This document shows positions 35,639 through 43,088 of a DNA stretch of 64,000 bases, one piece after another (the stretch's first letter is position 1; each line of letters starts with the position of its first letter). The notes beneath the pieces are model-generated. The model was not told the origin of the DNA. It saw nothing but the letters and a program-made list of their open reading frames with translations, and made no database searches. Source of the DNA: Yoonia maritima (GTDB lineage Bacteria > Pseudomonadota > Alphaproteobacteria > Rhodobacterales > Rhodobacteraceae); assembly GCF_002933395.1 (NCBI RefSeq), contig NZ_PKFN01000008.1, positions 372,001 to 436,000 on the forward strand, written 5' to 3'. The position numbers and the translations under genes are program-made.

Positions 35639-36642
35639 TGTCCACGATCCTTTCAGTAAAAGACCTATCTGTCACCTTCGATATCCGCCGCCCTGGTGCA
35701 TGGCCTTGGACGCCCGCTGACAAATTGCATGCGGTGAATGAAGTCAGCTTTGACCTAGCGGCTGGCGAATGTCTGGGCGTCGTTGGGGAATCTGGATCAG
35801 GCAAATCGACCCTCGCCCGCGCGATTGTCGGAACCGTTCCGTCTTCAGGTGGCCAGATCATGTTCGAAGGTGGCGACCTTGCGAACATGTCCCCCGCCGA
35901 ACGCCGCGTTCACCGCCGCGATGTGCAGATGATCTTTCAAGATCCGCTAGCGGCGCTGAACCCCCGCATGACCGTAGGCGAAATCATCGCCGAACCGTTG
36001 ATAACCCACGAACCAAACACGCCACGTGCCGAGGTCAAAAAACGTGTTGCAGAACTTATGGAACGTGTGGGTCTGCTCCCCAACCTCATCAACCGCTACC
36101 CGCACGAATTTTCCGGTGGCCAATGCCAGCGGATCGGCATCGCACGCGCGCTCATCCTCAAACCCAAGCTATTGATCTGCGACGAACCCGTGTCGGCGCT
36201 GGACGTTTCGGTGCAAGCACAGGTTGTCAACTTGCTTATGGGGCTTCAGCGCGACTTTGGTCTTTCGCTCATCTTTATCGCGCACGACCTTAGCGTTGTA
36301 AAACACATCAGCGACCGGATCATGGTACTGTATCTTGGGCGCACGATGGAACACGCCGATGCACACGCATTGACCACCGAACCCGAGCATCCCTACACCC
36401 AAGCCCTGATTTCATCCGTTCCGATCCCCGACCCTGTTCTTGAAAAAGCACGTAGTCGGCCGATCCTGCAAGGCGAACTCCCTTCCCCACTTTCACCACC
36501 ATCTGGCTGCGTATTCCGTACACGTTGCCCAAAAGCAGTGACCAGCTGCGCCCAAAACCGCCCAGTGATGTTGGACATAGGCCAAACCCACCATGTTGCA
36601 TGTCCCTATCACGCCCCTCGGGATGTGCTAGCCACGGCATAA
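35638..36642 (+). CDS. oppF: Peptide ABC ATPase OppF, 334 aa
   Basis: Partner ATPase with Walker [15 protein letters not shown], signature EFSGGQCQRIGIARALIL, Walker B LLICDEPVSALDVS, and the C-terminal cysteine region GCVFRTRCPKAVTSC. It closes the operon and is followed by a hairpin. Confidence 0.94.
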   Translation: MSTILSVKDLSVTFDIRRPGAWPWTPADKLHAVNEVSFDLAAGECLGVVGESGSGKSTLARAIVGTVPSSGGQIMFEGGDLANMSPAERRVHRRDVQMIFQDPLAALNPRMTVGEIIAEPLITHEPNTPRAEVKKRVAELMERVGLLPNLINRYPHEFSGGQCQRIGIARALILKPKLLICDEPVSALDVSVQAQVVNLLMGLQRDFGLSLIFIAHDLSVVKHISDRIMVLYLGRTMEHADAHALTTEPEHPYTQALISSVPIPDPVLEKARSRPILQGELPSPLSPPSGCVFRTRCPKAVTSCAQNRPVMLDIGQTHHVACPYHAPRDVLATA

Positions 36643-36644
36643 AA

Positions 36645-36678
36645 CTTTGCCCATCTTGCTTTTGCAGGATGAGCAAAG
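36645..36678 (+). terminator. Probable terminator of the opp operon
   Basis: CTTTGCCCATCTTGC and GCAGGATGAGCAAAG pair along 15 positions with one mismatch and one wobble around a TTTT loop, 3 nt after the oppF stop. A T-run (ATTTTT) follows about 7 nt later. Confidence 0.6.
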
Positions 36679-36943
36679 GCACCAATTTTTGCTCAAAACT
36701 CTATTCTAAGGCGCGATGGCTTACTGCGCCGTTCAAAAATGAAAGTGGCTGATGCCCGCATCACGCCACACAAAAGCCCGCCTCTTTGATGAGGATTGTC
36801 CCGGTTTAGGACCGCTCTTGTGACTTCGTTTCACTTCGATTTGGCCATACTCTGACAGGTTAGCACAATCCGCAAGCGTCGGGCCAAAAGTGATTCTCTT
36901 TGGTCGACGGTGATTAGCCCACTCTCATCCGCGTCAAATATTT

Positions 36944-36966
36944 CTCTAAAGAGAGTGAGTCTCTCT
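36944..36966. promoter_or_regulatory. Nested dyads upstream of the cationic-peptide gene
   Basis: CTCT-aa-AGAG is directly followed by AGAGAG-tgagt-CTCTCT, two overlapping inverted repeats about 75 nt before the precursor start. This is the only prominent structure in the 396-nt gap 36643-37038, besides the opp terminator. It is a candidate operator for one of the locus regulators or an mRNA leader hairpin. Confidence 0.4.
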
Positions 36967-37038
36967 CCTTTGATCGTTCGAAAAACTAAGGGCCAAGCGT
37001 TTGGCGCACTTAATTTCAAACAGTCAAAGGAGACAGAA

Positions 37039-37455
37039 ATGTCTGGTACTTATTCTCAAATGGAATTGAACGAAATGGCCGCAGAATTCGCTGAAATGGA
37101 TGCCGAATTTGCGGAGTTTGGGCTTGAAGAAATGGACAGTGAGCTGTCCGAAGCATTTGCTGAACTTGATGCGGAACTTGATGCTGCAGGCATTAGCGAA
37201 CTTGGTTTTGAAACGGCGTCGATCGGCGAACTGGCTGACAATGAATTCGACCAACAGTTCATTGGAAAATACCTTTATAACAAAGCCCGCAAGCTGATCG
37301 CGACGATTGTCCGTCTCGTTCGCCGCTATGGGAAATGCTCCAAATGCGTTCCCAAAGTTTTGAAAGCAGTGCGTTATTTCAAGGCAAAAAAATACGCATC
37401 CGCGATCCGCGCCGCTTACGACGCATATCGCTGCATCAAGGCATGCACCAAGTAA
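37039..37455 (+). CDS. Acidic-leader / cationic-core peptide precursor, 138 aa
   Basis: I do not recognise this protein, but its build is striking. Residues 1-75 contain 22 Asp/Glu and no Lys/Arg, with repeats of the AEF/AEL/AEM type (e.g. AEFAEMDAEFAEF). Residues 76-138 contain 19 Lys/Arg and one Asp. This C-terminal half is predicted to be two amphipathic helices, KYLYNKARKLIATIVRLVRR and LKAVRYFKAKKYASAIRAAY. The helices are bracketed by a CxxC (Cys100, Cys103) and a CxxxC (Cys132, Cys136), so a hairpin with two disulfides is possible. There is no signal peptide. The start at 37039 has an AAAGGAGA ribosome-binding site. It heads a run with a coiled-coil protein and a subtilase. Charge-balanced pro-regions are typical of antimicrobial-peptide precursors, so the inference is a protease-released membrane-active peptide. 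Confidence 0.8.
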   Translation: MSGTYSQMELNEMAAEFAEMDAEFAEFGLEEMDSELSEAFAELDAELDAAGISELGFETASIGELADNEFDQQFIGKYLYNKARKLIATIVRLVRRYGKCSKCVPKVLKAVRYFKAKKYASAIRAAYDAYRCIKACTK

Positions 37456-37514
37456 ATTCCGAACTACCGCGCGGCGCTCTATTTGGGCCCGCGCATATCT
37501 TTCAGGAGAAGACC

Positions 37515-37784
37515 ATGACCCGCACCTTGATTAAAGACGACCTGCAAGAAATTGACGCATTTTTCAGTGAATTTTCATCTGATACTTCGACTGATGACCT
37601 ATCAACAGAAGCATCAATCGAATTGCTGATTAATCAGCTCGAAGCCAGTTTTGACACGGCCGAAGCGCTTTCATCAACGCAGCCAGAGGAACCCGAAGAC
37701 CTGCGCGTTCAGGTCCAAGACCTCGCCCGGCGGCTGGAAAGCATCGCGACCGATCTCGCCCAAATTAATCAACAGTTAAAATAG
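37515..37784 (+). CDS. Small acidic coiled-coil protein, 89 aa
   Basis: It starts MTRTLIKDDLQEIDAFFSEF, has an acidic Ser/Thr-rich middle, and ends with a heptad-like helix (DLRVQVQDLARRLESIATDL then AQINQQLK). There is no signal peptide or cysteine. The ribosome-binding site (AGGAGAAG) is good. It lies 59 nt after the peptide precursor and 9 nt before the subtilase, so it is probably co-transcribed with both. Its acidity would let it bind the cationic core as a chaperone, immunity factor or delivery adaptor. This is inference from context only. Confidence 0.7.
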   Translation: MTRTLIKDDLQEIDAFFSEFSSDTSTDDLSTEASIELLINQLEASFDTAEALSSTQPEEPEDLRVQVQDLARRLESIATDLAQINQQLK

Positions 37785-37793
37785 GAGGTAGCC

Positions 37794-39431
37794 ATGCCAG
37801 AAGTTGGATCCAAAAAGGACAAAGCTCAAACGCAAAAATACATTTTGGGCAAACCCTCTATCACTCCGGCGAACGTTGACGAAGTGGATCTTGAAAAGCT
37901 GAGTGTTGAGCTTGCCGGAGATGCCGCAGCATTTGCTGCTATGGCAGACGACGACACGGACACGACGGCCCCCGCTTTTACAGTCATGCGCCACCCCGAT
38001 ACGAATGACATCCATACATTAACCGCAGAACTGACCGAAGAAGACGCCGATAAGCTGAAAAGCAAATATAAAGGTGCATTGCTTGTTGAACCGGATCATC
38101 AGCTTTTCATGCAAACTACGGAAGCCACGTTCGAGATGAGTCAGCTGCCAATTACGGCAGCAAACAGTAGCAACGAGCTTAAGATTACATTGAAGGTTGT
38201 CGACGAAAATGGCGCACCAGTTGGAAGCGCCCGTGTCGATTTAGCCGGAGAAGTCTGGTCAGATCAACAAATGACGAATGCCCAAGGTCGGGTTGCGCTT
38301 AAACTATTTGGTGAAACGCTCGACAGTTTGACAGAGCTGCGGATCAAGCCAGCACTGGATCATTGGAGCCGGATCATCCAACAGCCCGCGTTTGCGGCAA
38401 AAGAAAACACGGTAACCGTCACCAGCCTACCGGCCAGCTTGGATGCGCCACAGGTAAATCTTTGGGGTAACGATGCAATTGGGAACGTCCAAATGCCTGC
38501 GTCAGATCGCATTCGCGTTGCGGTGATAGACAGCGGTTTTGCCGATGGCCACCCTGACGTAGTCGCTGCAGGCGGTCGAGGCTTTGCCGCCGAAGGGAAC
38601 CCCGAAGAAGACTGGAAAACGGATGATAGTGGTCATGGTACACATGTCGCTGGAACCATTAGCGCACTGAACAACGGGATCGGAATGCGCGGTGTCGCTG
38701 ACCGCGTCGATGTTTTCGCCTTACGTGTTTTTCCTGGCGCAAGCTTTTCAAAGCTTATTGCCGCGATTGACGAAGCGATCGCGCTAAAGGTCGATGTGGT
38801 GAACATGTCGTTGGGCGGGGCAAATCAAAGTGACCTACTACAACAACGCATGCAAGCCGCCAGAGAAGCTGGCATATTGTTGGTCGCAGCTGCGGGTAAC
38901 AGCGGCGGGGCTGTCATGTATCCCGCAGCCTACCCCGAGGTGATGGCTGTGTCTGCAATCGGTAAATTTGGGACCTTCCCCGAGGACAGTTTTCATAGCC
39001 GCCATGTAACGGACCATGTGACAAGTGACGGGTCCTGTTTCGCCGCGCGTTTCACATGTCGCGGGCCAGAGATCGATGTCTGCGGTCCGGGCGTCGCGAT
39101 TGTATCCACGCTACCGGGACCTGGCTTTGGCAGCTATGACGGGACCTCGATGGCGTCACCACATGTCGCCGGCATCGCGGCAGTTCTGCTTGCTCAGCGA
39201 CCAGATATTCATGGAATGCCACGCAATGGTGCACGGTCAAAGACCCTGTTCCAAGCCGTTCTTGGCAGTTGTCAATCGCTTGGCTTACCGCCTGAATTGC
39301 AAGGTCACGGAATGCCCACGCTGACTGCAGACAATATTAGCGCCCCCCCCTCAGACGACGGCATAGATGTCATCGCTGACCTTATCAGAAAGGCATTGGA
39401 AGCAGCAAAGACGATAAAAGAAACGACTTAA
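37794..39431 (+). CDS. Subtilisin-like (S8) serine protease without signal peptide, 545 aa
   Basis: The S8 catalytic triad is complete: Asp246 in VAVIDSGF, His281 in GHGTHVAGTI, Ser452 in DGTSMASPHVAG, with the oxyanion Asn in AAAGNSGG. The N-terminal ~110 residues end in an inhibitor-I9-like strand pattern (TAELTEEDADKLKSKYKGAL), followed by a beta-sandwich 'regulatory-like' domain (about 125-200, with LKITLKVVDENGAPVGSARV). No Sec or Tat signal is present, so it should start life in the cytoplasm. It lies 9 nt after the coiled-coil gene behind an AGGAGG ribosome-binding site. It is a probable processing protease for the precursor encoded upstream. Its end overlaps the stop of the opposing regulator. 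Confidence 0.9.
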   Translation: MPEVGSKKDKAQTQKYILGKPSITPANVDEVDLEKLSVELAGDAAAFAAMADDDTDTTAPAFTVMRHPDTNDIHTLTAELTEEDADKLKSKYKGALLVEPDHQLFMQTTEATFEMSQLPITAANSSNELKITLKVVDENGAPVGSARVDLAGEVWSDQQMTNAQGRVALKLFGETLDSLTELRIKPALDHWSRIIQQPAFAAKENTVTVTSLPASLDAPQVNLWGNDAIGNVQMPASDRIRVAVIDSGFADGHPDVVAAGGRGFAAEGNPEEDWKTDDSGHGTHVAGTISALNNGIGMRGVADRVDVFALRVFPGASFSKLIAAIDEAIALKVDVVNMSLGGANQSDLLQQRMQAAREAGILLVAAAGNSGGAVMYPAAYPEVMAVSAIGKFGTFPEDSFHSRHVTDHVTSDGSCFAARFTCRGPEIDVCGPGVAIVSTLPGPGFGSYDGTSMASPHVAGIAAVLLAQRPDIHGMPRNGARSKTLFQAVLGSCQSLGLPPELQGHGMPTLTADNISAPPSDDGIDVIADLIRKALEAAKTIKETT

Positions 39432-40102
39432 CTTAGCATTTGACCGTGTTCAAAATGCTCTGGCCATCCAGTTTTAACCGCTGCGATGGCCAGAGCAGTT
39501 CTATTGCGTGCGCCCGTCTTGCGCATAATTGATTTTAAGTCGCCTTTAATCGTCGTAACAGGAACCTGCAGGCGCATCGCAATTTGTTTATTCTGTTCAC
39601 CTTTCAGCAAGTGCCCCAAAATACGCCCCTCTCGCGTGGTTAGTTTCGTCTGAAGCGCTGCGCCATTTACTGAAAATTCAGCTTCTTTTACCAAAGTTTG
39701 CAACAGGTCGGCCGCGCCATCAGGTAGTATACGCTGACCGTCAGCAACCAATTTTAGATAATGAGATATCGCATTGACCGGCACGGCCGACGACAAGCAT
39801 CCCGCGCAGCCAATTTCGAACAATCGCGTCAGCAACTGTGCGTTATATGACGGTACGATCAGCAGCGACCTAAACGCATGCTGTTTTCGATGATATGCGG
39901 CCAGCTCTTGAATAAAGGCCTCGTCGGGTTTTGTGACCTCTAGCACCGCGATATCTATGTCTGGTCGTCGGATATTTGCCTGCGTAATCAAATCTCGTAT
40001 GGATGTCGCTTGTGCAACGAACGCAAATTCAGAGCGATTTAACTCGGTCATTAAAGCTTGGTTGAAAAAAGAACTTTTAGAAATAATTGCAGTATTAAAC
40101 AT
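39428..40102 (-). CDS. LuxR/NarL-type regulator with degenerate receiver, 224 aa
   Basis: The C-terminal LuxR helix-turn-helix is clear (LTTREGRILGHLLKGEQNKQ, then KGDLKSIMRKTGARNRTALA). The N-terminal ~120 residues have the length and strand pattern of a receiver domain, but the expected phospho-Asp strand reads DIAVLEVTKPD, with Glu where Asp should stand. Phosphorylation-independent control is therefore likely. The ATG at 40102 with GGGGAG 6 nt upstream is preferred over an earlier ATG at 40171. It is convergent with the subtilase and divergent from the SARP-like regulator, and is probably a pathway regulator of this locus. Confidence 0.8.
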   Translation of the reverse strand: MFNTAIISKSSFFNQALMTELNRSEFAFVAQATSIRDLITQANIRRPDIDIAVLEVTKPDEAFIQELAAYHRKQHAFRSLLIVPSYNAQLLTRLFEIGCAGCLSSAVPVNAISHYLKLVADGQRILPDGAADLLQTLVKEAEFSVNGAALQTKLTTREGRILGHLLKGEQNKQIAMRLQVPVTTIKGDLKSIMRKTGARNRTALAIAAVKTGWPEHFEHGQMLS

Positions 40103-40239
40103 GGCAGGCTCCCCCAAAATCATAAGAAAGTTCCTATCGAAAGCCCTGTTAGAAAAACGTGACCGCCACATTAACGCCGCGCATAACGCAGGTATGGAAA
40201 GCCGTACTATTCGATTTTCAAAATGAGAGTCTAAAATCG

Positions 40240-40304
40240 TTCACTAACGCAAGCTGCGGTAATTTAACGCGATGCCTATAAATAATATAACGTTTCACTA
40301 ACGC
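40240..40304. promoter_or_regulatory. Direct repeats upstream of the SARP-like gene
   Basis: TTCACTAACGC occurs at 40240-40250 and again at 40294-40304 in the same orientation, 54 bp apart, about five helical turns. The second copy ends 13 nt before the GTG start of the regulator. SARP proteins bind direct repeats, so this is a candidate autoregulatory site. An AT-rich stretch (ATAAATAATATAA) lies between them. Confidence 0.45.
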
Positions 40305-40317
40305 CGCCTATTTCACA

Positions 40318-42204
40318 GTGATTCTGCATTTTGCGAAGAAGTGGATAAGTGCTTTGATACAATCATTTGAAAAACATGAAAATTCAAAAGACGCTGTGCT
40401 GGCTTCGCACCTTGGCACAGGTTGTAAAACTGCAAATGATCAAGACCTATGTCAGCCTTCAAAACATTCATCCGACGCAGGTAAGCCTGACGGCTATTAC
40501 GCAAAGCTATTCGTCGTTGGCCCCATATCCCTTACGGACGCAACAGGACAAAACCGCACCCCGCGTAGTAAAAAGGCAGTTGCGCTGCTCGCGTTGCTGG
40601 CACTCGCGCCCAGACGCCAAAGAACCCGCGTTTGGCTACGCGATAAACTTTGGAGCGAAAGCGACGAGCGAAAGTCATCGACCAGTCTAAGGCAGGTCAT
40701 TTTTGAACTGCGCCGTGATTTGGGGGGCTTGTTTGACGCTATAATTGCGCTCGACCGCCATACAATCACGCTAAAGGATGATCGGCTATGGATCGATTAC
40801 ATTGCCGTTCAACAGGATGTCTCTCAGATGTCGATCTTGAACATCTCGCCGGACACTACATTGCTAGAAGGGATCGATATTCGCGACGAAGAATTCGAAA
40901 ACTGGCTACTGCTTGAGCGACAGACATGGGTAAGAAAGTCTGAACAGTTGATCGCCGCACACGACGAAGCACCGGTCAATGTTCCGCAAAACATTGATAC
41001 CCGACAGGTCACGGTGCAGCCGACACAACGAACACTACGTATCTCTGTGGGCATTCTGCCAAACATTCAGCAGGGCTGCGATACAAACACGACTCATGTT
41101 GCTGATAATGTGCTTGAAGGAATCGCCAGGAACCTATGTGAACTGCACCCGCTGGACATTTATGACTTTCGGGATTCCACAGCCCATTCGGACAGTTTGG
41201 CAGGCGCAAGTGATACGGACTATTACATTCGCGTCCGCGCGCTTCAAATACGCGAGTCTTTGACGCTGACATTCTTTTTCTACCACGCGACACGCATGTC
41301 ATTGGAATGGAGCCAGTCAATTCAAACTTCTGTAGCTGATGTGCTGGATTGGGATAGCTACGTTATTTCAGGTTTCGTCACACAGAACGTCGACCGTATA
41401 TCGAAATCCATAACAGATCAGGCCAGCAGCATTGGCACGCATTTAGATCAATCACAGGTCGCAGGATATACGGCCTTGAACATGATGTTCCGTTTGGACC
41501 GTATGGCGCTCGAGAATGCCGAACAGCTGCTTTCTTCTACACGAGATACCCATAACAGCGCACTATTCTCAGCGCTTCGTGCCTATTCTGCCTCGTTCAA
41601 AATTGGTGAAAACCTTGGCATTATTGACGCAACCACTGTCAGAGACACCGTCGAACTCGCGCAAGATGCGCAGAACAAAAACCCCTTTAACGCCATATCG
41701 CTTGCGTGCTTGGGGCATACGATGGGCTATGTATTCCGCGACCATGCTATGGCCGGTGCGTTAATCGAACGGGCTTTAAACCTGAATCGCAATCAAGCCT
41801 TTGTTTGGGACCACTACGCATTACACAAGTTGTATACCGGTGACTACAAAGCAGCCCATAGCGCGGCCCAACGGGCGGTCTATTTGGGCAGTTACAGCCC
41901 TATAAGCTATAGCTACGACACGACACTTGCGATGACTGCGACGATGCTTGGCGATCACCGCAAGGCAATCGTATCCAGCCAAAACGCTCTCAAGAAGCAA
42001 CCCAAATTTTCGGCTGCCATGCGGTATTTGCTGGTCAATCTGTCTGACACTGGACGCATGACCGAAGCCGCCGATGTTTATCACAACTTGCTGGGTGCCG
42101 ACCCTGACTTTGGAGACCCGAGCGTTCAAAAGGAACGCTTTCGGCTCGGGGAAAACCCGAAAGAAGCGAATTTTCTCGAAGCAATAAAACGATGCTCACA
42201 TTAG
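40318..42204 (+). CDS. SARP-like transcriptional regulator with TPR region, 628 aa
   Basis: An OmpR/SARP-type winged-helix domain lies at about residues 65-165: RSKKAVALLALLALAPRRQR, then LRDKLWSESDERKSSTSLRQ and VIFELRRDLG. This is followed by a middle region of unknown fold and C-terminal tetratricopeptide-like repeats (about 440-620, e.g. GALIERALNLNRNQAFVWDH). The frame opens with GTG at 40318, and the first ~60 residues are low in structure, so the true start may be further in. It is followed 9 nt later by the PAP2-type gene. A role in controlling the accessory locus is inferred from position. Confidence 0.8.
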   Translation: MILHFAKKWISALIQSFEKHENSKDAVLASHLGTGCKTANDQDLCQPSKHSSDAGKPDGYYAKLFVVGPISLTDATGQNRTPRSKKAVALLALLALAPRRQRTRVWLRDKLWSESDERKSSTSLRQVIFELRRDLGGLFDAIIALDRHTITLKDDRLWIDYIAVQQDVSQMSILNISPDTTLLEGIDIRDEEFENWLLLERQTWVRKSEQLIAAHDEAPVNVPQNIDTRQVTVQPTQRTLRISVGILPNIQQGCDTNTTHVADNVLEGIARNLCELHPLDIYDFRDSTAHSDSLAGASDTDYYIRVRALQIRESLTLTFFFYHATRMSLEWSQSIQTSVADVLDWDSYVISGFVTQNVDRISKSITDQASSIGTHLDQSQVAGYTALNMMFRLDRMALENAEQLLSSTRDTHNSALFSALRAYSASFKIGENLGIIDATTVRDTVELAQDAQNKNPFNAISLACLGHTMGYVFRDHAMAGALIERALNLNRNQAFVWDHYALHKLYTGDYKAAHSAAQRAVYLGSYSPISYSYDTTLAMTATMLGDHRKAIVSSQNALKKQPKFSAAMRYLLVNLSDTGRMTEAADVYHNLLGADPDFGDPSVQKERFRLGENPKEANFLEAIKRCSH

Positions 42205-42213
42205 GAGGTCACT

Positions 42214-43086
42214 TTGGACATTCATCAAATTTTGGCAAGCAATAGCTTTACGGTCACGCCAACCGGGCTGCGATTAAACGAAGACACTGCACAGCCCATG
42301 GCCGACTTGCCCACGGGTGCGACTACTGGTGGCGCGCTGTCACTGCTGGCACTGAACCGCAATAGAAACCGAAACAGGAACAGGAACCGTAATCGTAATA
42401 GAAACCGTAATCGTAATAGGAACCGATCTCTTGAAACTGTCGCGGGCGGTGCGTTGCAGGAACCGTGGAAGGAACGTGAAAAGTTACATTCGCTCATCAA
42501 CGAATGGAACAACCTACCTATTCCATTGCCGCCTGCCCCCGAACAATTGCGCCGCGAAGCAATTGATCTATTGGCCAAACAACACCTGCTCAAGACAACA
42601 GCCGAGCAACTGCGGCGAGACGAAATCTTCAAAGAAGCCGAGATCGAGCTGTCTGGGTATCTGCGCCCTCTTGGTATCGAAAACGTCGGTGGATACGAGG
42701 CAACAGAGCATTTATTCCACCTCGTCTTAGTATTAACTGACGAAATTGGGTTACGTTACAAAGACCGCTACCGCGTGCTACGCCCGAACCAGATCGAACC
42801 GCGCCTTCGCCCTGTTTTACCAAACCCACCACATCAGTCGTATCCGTCAAACCACGCGTTTCAGTCATTTTCCATCGCATTTTTGTTTTCGCGAATGCTA
42901 CCCGAACACCCTGCAAGCTCGGAGCTATTCAATAGCGCACGAAGGATCGCCGAAAATCGAGAGTGGGCAGGCCTACACTACGCGTCAGATACCGACGCCG
43001 GCTATAAATTGGCGCGCATGGTGACGCCGGTGATGGAGAAAGTGTGCAAGGCCCAAATGCTCTCTGCACTACAAGAGTGGATTTAG
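42214..43086 (+). CDS. PAP2 / vanadium-haloperoxidase-fold protein with (Asn-Arg)12 tract, 290 aa
   Basis: All three phosphatase/haloperoxidase motifs are present: K183-x6-R190-P191 (KDRYRVLRP), PSNH at 211-214 in place of PSGH, and R249-x5-H255-x3-D259 (REWAGLHYASD). These line the phosphate/vanadate site. Unlike lipid phosphatases it has no clear membrane helices, so a soluble enzyme is likely. An unusual N-terminal region precedes the enzyme, with 12 perfect Asn-Arg dipeptides at residues 48-71. The start is a TTG at 42214 with an excellent ribosome-binding site, AGGAGGT. It lies between the SARP-like regulator and the second subtilase. It could be a phosphatase or a tailoring haloperoxidase, and sequence does not decide. 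Confidence 0.85.
   Translation: MDIHQILASNSFTVTPTGLRLNEDTAQPMADLPTGATTGGALSLLALNRNRNRNRNRNRNRNRNRNRNRNRSLETVAGGALQEPWKEREKLHSLINEWNNLPIPLPPAPEQLRREAIDLLAKQHLLKTTAEQLRRDEIFKEAEIELSGYLRPLGIENVGGYEATEHLFHLVLVLTDEIGLRYKDRYRVLRPNQIEPRLRPVLPNPPHQSYPSNHAFQSFSIAFLFSRMLPEHPASSELFNSARRIAENREWAGLHYASDTDAGYKLARMVTPVMEKVCKAQMLSALQEWI
42355..42426 (+). repeat. (Asn-Arg)12-coding hexanucleotide tract
   Basis: Twelve AAY-Arg codon pairs in a row. Within it an 18-nt unit (AACCGTAATCGTAATAGR) is tandemly duplicated at 42385-42402 and 42403-42420. Seven of the 12 Arg codons are AGA, AGG or CGA, which look rare in neighbouring genes. The tract could vary in length by slippage. Confidence 0.9.
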
Positions 43087-43088
43087 AA

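Noticed and set aside
36831..37019. 62-codon reverse-strand ORF in the gap before the cationic peptide gene
   Set aside because: No ribosome-binding site, no recognisable motif, and it overlaps the probable promoter and dyads of the precursor gene.
42355..42426. Repeated AAC/AAT-CGN units as a possible CRISPR or intergenic repeat
   Set aside because: The repeat is in frame inside a gene with an excellent ribosome-binding site, codes for Asn-Arg throughout, and has no spacers.
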